A stretch of 59,622 nucleotides of DNA from Paracoccaceae bacterium (lineage in GTDB: Bacteria > Pseudomonadota > Alphaproteobacteria > Rhodobacterales > Rhodobacteraceae): NCBI GenBank assembly GCA_013003075.1, contig JABDLJ010000040.1, positions 1 to 59,622 of the forward strand, in the 5' to 3' direction. Shown piece after piece: positions 53,145 through 59,622 of the stretch. Both the position numbers and the translations under genes were made by a program. Position 1 is the stretch's first letter, and each line of letters opens with the position of its first letter. Under the pieces are notes generated by a model. It worked only from the letters and a program-made list of their open reading frames with translations, was not told the DNA's origin and made no database searches.

Positions 53145-54094
53145 TTGAACTCTCTTTTCACGGTGCCCTCGAATTTGCGTGCGCCCCAGGCCGTCGCGAT
53201 CGCGGCGCAGGACGGCTCTGCCATATCCAGCCGGGGCAGATGTTCAACATCGGACGTGGCTGCCCCGGCCACAAGTGCAACAAAATCGCGCAAGGCGGCA
53301 AGGAACATATCGTTTCGGTCATGGGCAAGCGAAAGCCTGTTCCGGCTGTGTCCATCATCCACGACGTAGTCGCCGGCGATGAAATCAAACCGGACCACCT
53401 TGTCCAGACCCCGAAGCAGGACCCGCCGCAGGCTGACCGGCGACAGGTAATCCATCTCGGCCACGCCGGTCACGCCGGTCACGCTGGGATCGCCGGCAAG
53501 CACTACGCGGCTGGCGAAATCGACGCCTGGAAAGTCCGCATGGCCCAGGCTGGACGTTCCGGTCACGGCGAGCTGCGGAAACAGGGTCTTTGCCATATCC
53601 AACTCGTGGCAAAGGTCCAGAAGCACACCGCCCCCGTCGGCTCTGGAGGCATAGCTTTTCGAAAAGCTCCAGTTCGGGCGCCACTGCCGGACGTCATGTC
53701 CGACAAGAAAGGAAAAGCTGTAGATGTCGGACAGATCCATTTGGGCGAGCGCCCGAAATGCAGGGTGATAGCGCATCATGAAGCCGACCATGGATCGCTC
53801 TGCCACGGGCTTGGCGATGGCCATGATTTTGGCCAGCGTGCCCGGGTCATAGGCCAGCGGCTTTTCGACATAGAATGGCATGCCAAGCTGCGCGCATATC
53901 TCTATCAGCTCGGTTCGGACCTGGGTGGCCGTGGCGATGACCATTGCGTCATATCCGCCTGCCTGGAACCGTTTTGCGGCTTTCAGAGATGCGAATTCGC
54001 GATAGGGGCAAAGAGTGCTTTGAACGCCAAGCGACAGTAGATTCCGGTGGTGCCGGTTTCCGATCGAACCCGCGCCGACTACGATAATGCGCAT
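53141..54094 (-). CDS. ptmF: Gfo/Idh/MocA-family oxidoreductase (PtmF-like)
   Basis: 317 residues. NAD(P)-binding loop MRIIVVGAGSIGNRHHRNLL, then the EKP motif E77-K78-P79 in PFYVEKPLAYD with the catalytic lysine. GGGVLLDLCHELDMAKTLFP is the substrate-domain histidine segment. Its position directly before the CMP-synthetase and PtmA-like genes mirrors Campylobacter ptmF-ptmB-ptmA. ATG 54094 follows AAGG; the longer open frame to 54328 is noncoding. Divergent from the lpxL-like gene. Confidence 0.87.
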   Translation of the reverse strand: MRIIVVGAGSIGNRHHRNLLSLGVQSTLCPYREFASLKAAKRFQAGGYDAMVIATATQVRTELIEICAQLGMPFYVEKPLAYDPGTLAKIMAIAKPVAERSMVGFMMRYHPAFRALAQMDLSDIYSFSFLVGHDVRQWRPNWSFSKSYASRADGGGVLLDLCHELDMAKTLFPQLAVTGTSSLGHADFPGVDFASRVVLAGDPSVTGVTGVAEMDYLSPVSLRRVLLRGLDKVVRFDFIAGDYVVDDGHSRNRLSLAHDRNDMFLAALRDFVALVAGAATSDVEHLPRLDMAEPSCAAIATAWGARKFEGTVKREFK

Positions 54095-54326
54095 GTCACG
54101 CCTTCTGTGGTATCTGCGTATCTTGCCGCATCCCTGATCCATACATTGGGTGGGATTGCGTGTCAGCCGAATATCGTCTCGATCTGCGCTTTGGCCGGCC
54201 CGGCGAATTCGCAGCGCGCCTGACACTTTGGCTTGCCCCGCCTCCAACCGAGCCGTATGTCTGTCGGCGCGCGCGCCGCGCGCCGCGATCAGGTGATGTC
54301 TTTTGGCCAACCAGTCCAGTTTTTCC

Positions 54327-55223
54327 ATGCAGCGTGCGCGCTATTGGCTGACCGACCGGGCGCTGCGGACGATGATCCGCTTTCTGCTTCTTTTGCCCTA
54401 CCGCTGGCGGGTGCCGCTTTGCGGCTGGCTGGTCGCACGGGTGATCGCGCCGCTGGCCGGCTATGACCGGCGCATCCGCCGCAACCTGCGGATCGTCGCT
54501 TCGGATCTGCCCGAGGCCGAAGTTCGGCGGTTGGTACGCGCAGTGCCCGACAATATCGGCCGCTCGATCATCGAGATCTATTCGGGCACCCAGTTCACCT
54601 CGCAGGCCGCCGCGATCCCGCCCGAGGGTCCCGGGCTTGCCGCCCTCAGGCACGCCACCGACGCCGGCCGGGCGGTGATCCTGGTGACCGCCCATATCGG
54701 CAACTACGATGCCTTGCGCGCCGCGCTCGTGGCGCGCGGATACACCATCGGGTTTCTCTACCAGCGCATGAAGAACCCCTATTTTCACGAGCATTACCTG
54801 GCCGCCATCGCGGCGATCTCGGCGCCCGGGTTCGAACGCGGCAAGCCCGGTCTGTCCGGCATGATCCGCTTTTTGAAAGGCGGCGGTACGCTGGGGGTGC
54901 TGATCGACCAGCACGTGGCTTCCGGTGCGGCGCTGACCTTTTTCGGCAAGAAGGCGATGACCGCGCTGTCGGTGGCCGAACTGGCGCTGAAATACGACGC
55001 CGAACTGATCCCGGCCTACGGGCTGCGCAAACCCGACGGGTTCGGCTTCGACATCCGCCTTGAGGCGCCGGTGCCGCACAGCACCGCCGAAGAGATGACA
55101 CAAGCGCTCAACAACAGCCTGGAGGCGCAGGTGCGCAGCCACATGGACCAGTGGTTCTGGATCCACCGCCGCTGGAAGGCGCTGGAGCGCGAGACCGCCG
55201 CCCGCACGGCCGGGAACGGGTAA
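54327..55223 (+). CDS. Lipid A biosynthesis lauroyl-type acyltransferase (LpxL/HtrB family)
   Basis: 298 residues. Adds a secondary acyl chain to Kdo2-lipid IVA (or a related lipid). N-terminal hydrophobic anchor MIRFLLLLPYRWRVPLCGWLV; catalytic HX4D motif H123-IGNY-D128 in VTAHIGNYDAL; later GVLIDQHVASGAALTFFGKK. ATG 54327 was preferred over an in-frame TTG at 54303. Its link to waaA two genes upstream is functional: LpxL enzymes normally need Kdo-modified substrate. Confidence 0.9.
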   Translation: MQRARYWLTDRALRTMIRFLLLLPYRWRVPLCGWLVARVIAPLAGYDRRIRRNLRIVASDLPEAEVRRLVRAVPDNIGRSIIEIYSGTQFTSQAAAIPPEGPGLAALRHATDAGRAVILVTAHIGNYDALRAALVARGYTIGFLYQRMKNPYFHEHYLAAIAAISAPGFERGKPGLSGMIRFLKGGGTLGVLIDQHVASGAALTFFGKKAMTALSVAELALKYDAELIPAYGLRKPDGFGFDIRLEAPVPHSTAEEMTQALNNSLEAQVRSHMDQWFWIHRRWKALERETAARTAGNG

Positions 55224-55313
55224 AAAATAATCGTTTCGCGCGCGGCGCGGCGCGCCTATGATCGGCGCAAGGCAAAGAGCACGCAAATAACCAAGACCGC
55301 GTACCGGGGCAAC

Positions 55314-56297
55314 GTGAGCACATTCAACATCATGATCGTCGGGCAGAATAACCGCCTGATGTTCGAGGCGCTGCTGTTTGCCGCCTCGCTGCGCCATTGC
55401 GATCCGGGGTTTTCCGGCACACTTTACGTGGCCGAGCCGCAGCCGGGCAAGCTTTGGCCCGGCAATCCGTCGATCCAGAACGCCGATGTGCGCGACGCGC
55501 TGAAGATGCTGGGCGCCGAGATCGTCCCGTTCAAGAGCCGGCATTTCGGCGCGCGCTATCCCTATGGCAACAAGGCCGAGGCGCTGTACGCGCTGCCCAA
55601 GGGCGTGCCTTTCGTCTTTTTCGACACCGACACGCTGGTGACCGGGCCGGTCAGCGAGATCGCCTTCGATTTCGAGCGTCCGGCGGCCTCGATGCGGCGC
55701 GAGGACACCTGGCCCAAGCTGGAGCTGTACGGGCCGGGCTACACCCAGACCTGGCGCGCGCTTTACGACATGTTCGGGCTCGATTTCGAAGGCTCGCTCG
55801 ATCCCGGCCAGCCCGACGAGTACTGGGAGCGGTATCTTTATTTCAACGCCGGCTGGTTCTTTTATCGCTGCCCGCACCAATTCGCCGATGCCTTGCTTCC
55901 CAAGATGGTGGCGATCCGAAAGAACCCGCCACCGGAGTTGATTTGCCAGTCGCTTGATCCCTGGCTGGACCAGGTGGCGCTGCCGCTGGCGATCCACGAG
56001 CTGGGCGGCGGCCGGCCCGGGCCGGAGCTGGATGCGCTGGATGGGGCGACCACCTGCCATTACCGGGTGCTGCCGCTTTTGTATGCCCGCGAGGCGGACC
56101 GCGTGGTCGATGTCCTGGAGGCGGTGAGCGCGCCCAACAAGATCAAGAAGGTGCTGAAGCAATACGATCCCTTCAAGCGGATGATCTTTCAGGGCCGCGG
56201 GCACCGGGTGCGGGCGCTGTTCGATCAGGCCAACCTGCCCCGGCGCGAGCAGGCGATCCGCAACAGGATCAAGGCCGAAAAGCTGTGGATGCGCTAG
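55314..56297 (+). CDS. Putative glycosyltransferase with DxD motif
   Basis: 327 residues from GTG 55314, which follows GGGG. FVFFDTDTLVTGPVSEI holds D104-T-D106, a metal/nucleotide-sugar site in a GT-A-like context, preceded by PYGNKAEALYALP. A C-terminal basic helix (RRREQAIRNRIKAEK-like) follows. The family is common in Rhodobacteraceae and unnamed as far as I know. Probably an LPS-core or surface-sugar enzyme given lpxL and waaA nearby. Followed by a hairpin terminator. Confidence 0.7.
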   Translation: MSTFNIMIVGQNNRLMFEALLFAASLRHCDPGFSGTLYVAEPQPGKLWPGNPSIQNADVRDALKMLGAEIVPFKSRHFGARYPYGNKAEALYALPKGVPFVFFDTDTLVTGPVSEIAFDFERPAASMRREDTWPKLELYGPGYTQTWRALYDMFGLDFEGSLDPGQPDEYWERYLYFNAGWFFYRCPHQFADALLPKMVAIRKNPPPELICQSLDPWLDQVALPLAIHELGGGRPGPELDALDGATTCHYRVLPLLYAREADRVVDVLEAVSAPNKIKKVLKQYDPFKRMIFQGRGHRVRALFDQANLPRREQAIRNRIKAEKLWMR

Positions 56298-56313
56298 CCC
56301 GCCGGGGCAGCGG

Positions 56314-56358
56314 CTGGGGCTCTGCCCCAGACCCCGAGGTATTTGCCGCCAGATGAAA
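56314..56358 (+). terminator. Hairpin plus gene-end repeat
   Basis: CTGGGGC-TCT-GCCCCAG (7-bp perfect stem) at 56314-56330, followed by GAGGTATTTGCCGCCAGATG at 56336-56355, which matches the minus-strand element at 16870-16901 (GAGGTATTTCTGGCCAGATG) at all but three positions. It closes the glycosyltransferase gene. Confidence 0.75.
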
Positions 56359-56375
56359 GCGCCGCAGAGCCTGTT

Positions 56376-56423
56376 GTGCCCCTTGTTCCCATGGCCTAAA
56401 CCCAAGCCAGACAAAACAAGCAC
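56376..56423 (+). promoter_or_regulatory. metY leader with bulged hairpin
   Basis: GTG-CCC-CTTGTT at 56376-56387 can pair with AACAAG-CAC at 56415-56423, leaving CCC bulged; CAGGGAG, the metY ribosome-binding site, follows at once. Possibly a translation-controlling structure; it does not fit the SAM-II consensus. Confidence 0.3.
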
Positions 56424-56440
56424 TTCAGGGAGACCCTTCG

Positions 56441-57742
56441 ATGTCCGACCATGCTTTCGAGACGCTGCAAGTTCATGCCGGAACGCCGCCCGATCCGGCC
56501 ACCGGCGCGCGGCAGGTGCCGATCTACCAGTCCACCGCTTTCGTGTTTCGCGATGCAGACCATGCTGCGGCGCTCTTCAATCTTGCCGAAGTCGGCTATA
56601 TCTATTCGCGCCTGACCAACCCCACGGTCGGCGCGCTGCAGAACCGGATCGCGGCGCTGGAAGGCGGCGCGGGGGCAGTGTGCTGCTCGTCGGGGCATGC
56701 CGCGCAGATCATGGCGCTCTTTCCCTTGATGAACCCCGGCTGCAACGTGGTGGCCTCGACCCGGCTTTACGGCGGCACGGTGCAGCAGTTCACCAACACC
56801 ATCCGCAAGTTCGGCTGGTCCTGCAAATGGGTCGATTTCGACGACACCGATGCGATTGCGGCGGCAATCGATGACAATACCCGCGCCGTCTTCTGCGAGA
56901 GCATCGCCAATCCCGGCGGCTACATCACCGATCTCGATGCCGTGGCCAAGGTCGCCGATGCCGGCGGCGTGCCGCTGATCGTCGACAACACTTCGGCCAC
57001 GCCCTACCTTTGCCGCCCGATCGAGCATGGCGCGACGCTGGTGGTGCATTCGACCACGAAGTATCTGACCGGCAACGGCACCGTCACCGGCGGGGCAATC
57101 GTCGATTCGGGCAAGTTCGACTGGTCGGCCTCCGGCAAGTTCCCCTCGCTGTCAGAGCCCGAGCCGGCCTATCACGGGCTGAAGTTCCACGAGGCGCTGG
57201 GGCCGATGGCCTTCACCTTCCATTCGATTGCCATCGGTCTGCGCGATCTTGGCATGACGATGAACCCGCAAGGCGCGCATTACACGCTGATGGGCATCGA
57301 GACGCTTAGCCTGCGGATGGACAAGCACGTGGCCAACGCCGAGAAGGTCGCCAAATGGCTTGAGGCCGACGACCGGGTGGAAACCGTGACCTATGCCGGG
57401 CTTGAAAGCTCGCCCTATTACGGCCGCATCGCCAAGATCTGCCCCAAGGGCGCGGGCGCGCTGTTCACCTTCGGCGTGAAGGGCGGCTATGAGGCTTGCG
57501 TCAAGCTGATCGACGCAGTGGAGCTTTTCAGCCATGTCGCCAACCTGGGCGATGCGCGCTCGTTGATCATCCACTCAGCCTCGACGACGCACCGGCAACT
57601 GACCGAAGAGCAGCAGATCGCCGCCGGCGCCGCGCCGAACGTGGTGCGGCTGTCGATCGGCATCGAGGACGCCGACGACATCATCGCCGATCTCGACCAG
57701 GCGCTGGCCAAGGCGACCTCATTAGCTTTGGCTTGTAACTGA
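56441..57742 (+). CDS. metY: O-acetylhomoserine sulfhydrylase (aminocarboxypropyltransferase)
   Basis: PLP enzyme that makes homocysteine (or methionine) from O-acetylhomoserine and sulfide (or methanethiol). 433 residues. PLP lysine K207 in VVHSTTKYLTGNGT; FETLQVHAGTPPDPATGARQ is the MetY N-terminus; VDNTSATPYLCRPIEHGA has Ser where Phe is common in DNTFATPYL. The C-terminus HRQLTEEQQIAAG is also typical. Preceded by GGGAG and followed by a strong terminator. Confidence 0.95.
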   Translation: MSDHAFETLQVHAGTPPDPATGARQVPIYQSTAFVFRDADHAAALFNLAEVGYIYSRLTNPTVGALQNRIAALEGGAGAVCCSSGHAAQIMALFPLMNPGCNVVASTRLYGGTVQQFTNTIRKFGWSCKWVDFDDTDAIAAAIDDNTRAVFCESIANPGGYITDLDAVAKVADAGGVPLIVDNTSATPYLCRPIEHGATLVVHSTTKYLTGNGTVTGGAIVDSGKFDWSASGKFPSLSEPEPAYHGLKFHEALGPMAFTFHSIAIGLRDLGMTMNPQGAHYTLMGIETLSLRMDKHVANAEKVAKWLEADDRVETVTYAGLESSPYYGRIAKICPKGAGALFTFGVKGGYEACVKLIDAVELFSHVANLGDARSLIIHSASTTHRQLTEEQQIAAGAAPNVVRLSIGIEDADDIIADLDQALAKATSLALACN

Positions 57743-57744
57743 CT

Positions 57745-57771
57745 TCCCTCGCTGGATTATCCGGCGAGGGA
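57745..57771 (+). terminator. Rho-independent terminator of metY
   Basis: TCCCTCGCTGGAT and ATCCGGCGAGGGA pair over 13 bp (one G-T wobble), with a very tight TA-centred loop, followed on the plus strand by CTTCTTTCT. Starts 3 nt after the metY stop. Confidence 0.85.
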
Positions 57772-57794
57772 CTTCTTTCTGTCACGCCGCGCGG

Positions 57795-58496
57795 CTAGTT
57801 GTCCGCCAGCGCGAAGACCATCCGGACCTGGGCGCGCAGGCTCAGCTCGCCGCCCGCGACCGGCACCGCATCAGCAGACAGCGCCATCTCCATCCGCCCC
57901 AGCGCCTGGGGCCGCGGCACGCCGCCGCCCATCTCGTCGATCGAGATCACTTCGCCCAGGGTGACGCCGGCGGCCTCGGTGTAGAGCCCGGCCCGGGCGC
58001 GCGCGTCGCTGACCGCGCGGCGGCGGGCCTCGTCCTGCAACGGGCGCGGCTCTTGCAGGCCAAAGCCGACCCCGCCAAGGGTGTTGGCGCCCTCGCCCAC
58101 CAGGCTGTCGAGCAGCCCGCCGAGCGCCGCCAGGTCGCGGACCCGCACGGTCAGTTGGTTGGAGGCGACAAAACCGGTGATCTGCGGCCGCCCGCCGGAC
58201 GTGCTGCGGTTGTCCCAGCGCGGGTTCACGCTGAGCCCCGACGTCTGCATGTCGCGATCGGCGATCCCGGCCTCGGTCAGCCGGGCCAGGATCGCGGCCA
58301 TGTCTTCAGAGTTGGCCCGCAGCGCCGCCGCCGCGGTGCGCGCCTCGCTGACGACGCCAAGCGAGACCGTTGCCATGTCGGGCGCGGCCTCGACCACGCC
58401 CTCGCCGGTGACGGTGATCTGCCGGTCGGGCTGATCCGCATGAAGCGGCGCTGAGAGCGTCAGCACGGCGGCAAGTCCAAGGGCCAGAATGCGCAT
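57795..58496 (-). CDS. SIMPL-domain (DUF541) periplasmic protein
   Basis: 233 residues with a signal peptide ending LHA (residue 21). The N-terminal strand QITVTGEGVVEAAPDMATVSLGV and the mid segment MQTSGLSVNPRWD are SIMPL hallmarks, as is RRRAVSDARARAGLYTEAAGV near residue 165. Family members (e.g. BP26 of Brucella, YggE) form periplasmic or outer-membrane oligomers linked to stress; exact role unknown. ATG 58496 follows AAAGGAT. Confidence 0.9.
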   Translation of the reverse strand: MRILALGLAAVLTLSAPLHADQPDRQITVTGEGVVEAAPDMATVSLGVVSEARTAAAALRANSEDMAAILARLTEAGIADRDMQTSGLSVNPRWDNRSTSGGRPQITGFVASNQLTVRVRDLAALGGLLDSLVGEGANTLGGVGFGLQEPRPLQDEARRRAVSDARARAGLYTEAAGVTLGEVISIDEMGGGVPRPQALGRMEMALSADAVPVAGGELSLRAQVRMVFALADN

Positions 58497-58658
58497 GGGA
58501 TATCCTTTCGGGGTCAATTCCGGATGCCGCCCAGAAGGCGCTCATTTTTGCGCCGGATCAAGCCCGGCTCGCCTTTCATCGGGCGGAAAGCTGCGATAGG
58601 TTTGCAAAAGAGCCCACGGCCGCCATCCCGTGACATATTTCGTGCTAGATACGTGCCC

Positions 58659-59622
58659 ATGACCCCAGCCTTTGCGCTTGATCTCACCCATGACAGCATC
58701 CGCCTTTTGCGGCGCGGCGCTGACGGTTGGCAGGACCTGGGCGGGGTGGCGCTTGACGATCCGCAGTTCGCCGCGAAGCTTTCCGCGCTGCGCGACGAGG
58801 CCAAGGCAGCCAGCAGCGAAGCTTTTGAAACACTTCTGATTATTCCCGAAAGCCAGATCCTTTATACCACCGTCGTGCTGCCGGGCAGCCTGGCGCGGAT
58901 CCGCGATGCGGATGTAGCCTCGGCGCTGGAGGGGCTCACGCCGCTTGCCGTGGACGAGCTGGCCTTCGACTGGCGCCAGACCGACGAGGGCATCCGTGTT
59001 GCGGTGCTTGAGATCAACACCCTGGACGAGGCCGAGAGCTTTGCCGCCCAGTACGGCTTCAACCCGGTCGGCTTCACCGCCGATTCGGCGCCCCAGCAGT
59101 TTCCCGGCGCGCCGGATTTCGGACCCCTGCGCGCCGATCGCGGTGCGGCCGCCGGCGATGGCGCGACCGGCAAAGCCGACAAGAGTGCACGCGAAGACGG
59201 CCCGTCCGAGACTGGCGGGCCCGCCGATGCCGCATCCGGTGACGCCGTGACCTTCGCCTCGGTGCGCGCATCGGACATGGACGTGGTCAAAACGCCCTCG
59301 CCCGCGGTTGCGATCGCGGCCGAAGCATCCGAGCGGCCAAGCGCGCAGGCCTCCGCGGCGGGACCGCAGGACGCACAGCCAGCAGAGGCACAGCCCGCGC
59401 AGCCGCCCCGCGCGCCGGCGGCCGGCGCGGACCGGCATGCCGCCGATGCGCACAAACCCGGCCCGGCACTTGCAGCGCAAGGCAACCCACCCGGTGTCTT
59501 CGGCAATCGCGCGATGCCGTTCGAGGCCGCCGAGGGCTTTCGCGGGCCGGGGCTGGTAATCCTGATCGTTCTTGTCGTGGCGGCCGCGCTGATCTGGCTC
59601 GCGCTCTACCTGGTGCGCCCCG
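58659..59622 (+). CDS. Membrane protein with long low-complexity linker, 3' end outside window
   Basis: About 321 residues visible. An N-terminal domain of about 135 residues (MTPAFALDLTHDSIRLLRRG; LLIIPESQILYTTVVLPG) is followed by a disordered Ala/Pro/Asp-rich linker (about 145-285) and one membrane helix, LVILIVLVVAAALIWLALYL (about 299-318). The gene continues past the edge. The N-terminal fold recalls actin-like pilus-assembly proteins (PilM/GspL-like), but this is weak. Seen in Rhodobacteraceae; function unknown to me. Confidence 0.65.
   Translation, partial: MTPAFALDLTHDSIRLLRRGADGWQDLGGVALDDPQFAAKLSALRDEAKAASSEAFETLLIIPESQILYTTVVLPGSLARIRDADVASALEGLTPLAVDELAFDWRQTDEGIRVAVLEINTLDEAESFAAQYGFNPVGFTADSAPQQFPGAPDFGPLRADRGAAAGDGATGKADKSAREDGPSETGGPADAASGDAVTFASVRASDMDVVKTPSPAVAIAAEASERPSAQASAAGPQDAQPAEAQPAQPPRAPAAGADRHAADAHKPGPALAAQGNPPGVFGNRAMPFEAAEGFRGPGLVILIVLVVAAALIWLALYLVRP

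Noticed and set aside
56358-56440. SAM-II riboswitch before metY
   Set aside because: The AGCTAAA-type pseudoknot element and the flanking stem of that class are not found; only a generic bulged hairpin can be drawn.
1-59622. tRNA, rRNA, IS elements, integrases or prophage genes that could explain the sugar locus as a mobile island
   Set aside because: None seen on reading both strands; any horizontal origin rests on gene content and base composition only.

Overview
The window is high-GC DNA with alphaproteobacterial gene content. Several points suggest Rhodobacterales (Roseobacter/Rhodobacter type): a glmU-glmS pair next to a phosphoglycolate phosphatase, a methylcrotonyl-CoA carboxylase operon, DUF3422 and SIMPL proteins, a class of Rhodobacteraceae membrane proteins, and short gene-end repeats built on a TATTT...GATGR core. 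Both window edges cut through genes (mccA at the left, a membrane protein at the right). I saw no rRNA, tRNA, CRISPR array, insertion sequence or prophage.

Layout. 1-7.2 kb: a minus-strand leucine-degradation operon (isovaleryl-CoA dehydrogenase, carboxylase beta and alpha chains) with five unrelated small genes threaded through it by 4-19 nt overlaps, behind a promoter-proximal palindrome. 7.2-9.6 kb: an Imm63-like protein, a DegT/DnrJ-type aminotransferase and a HAD phosphatase. 9.7-13.6 kb: glmU-glmS-AlkD-like, supplying UDP-GlcNAc. 14-21 kb: acyl-CoA synthetase, moaA, an M20 amidohydrolase, a repeat-rich spacer, and a coupled CPBP protease/serine hydrolase pair. 21.2-30.5 kb: a frameshifted membrane-protein gene, a complete Opp/Dpp-type peptide ABC transporter (fused double ATPase divergent from binding protein and two permeases), a MATE exporter and DUF3422. 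30.6-34.8 kb: a beta-hydroxyacid dehydrogenase and four small or mid-sized exported proteins (RCC1-like, cytochrome P460, a Cys-rich peptide, a HExxH protein).

34.9-54.1 kb is the accessory heart of the window: a cell-surface sugar locus centred on a nonulosonic (sialic-acid-like) acid pathway. It holds a NeuB-type synthase, a CBS-domain nucleotidyltransferase (PtmE-like), a LegB-like 4,6-dehydratase, an extended SDR, a NeuC-type hydrolysing 2-epimerase, and a PtmF/PtmB/PtmA-like trio that includes the CMP-sugar synthase. Glycosyltransferases, a sulfotransferase, a methyltransferase, a pyruvyltransferase-like protein, a QueC-like PP-loop protein and two overlapping Kdo-transferase (GT30) paralogues lie among them. 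The aminotransferase (LegC) and acetyltransferase (LegH) of legionaminic acid synthesis are not present. With an SDR in their place and a synthase of the ManNAc-using type, my working prediction is a 9-deoxy, 7-hydroxy nonulosonic acid rather than a diamino one. This is inference and is spelled out in the findings.

54.3-59.6 kb returns to ordinary chromosome: an LpxL-type lipid A acyltransferase, another glycosyltransferase-like protein, metY with clear terminators, a SIMPL protein and a partial membrane protein. Unlike the tightly packed core regions, the surface locus contains six stretches of 0.3-1.3 kb in which I find no gene. Short 13-19 bp tandem duplications and one tetranucleotide microsatellite recur in spacers across the window.
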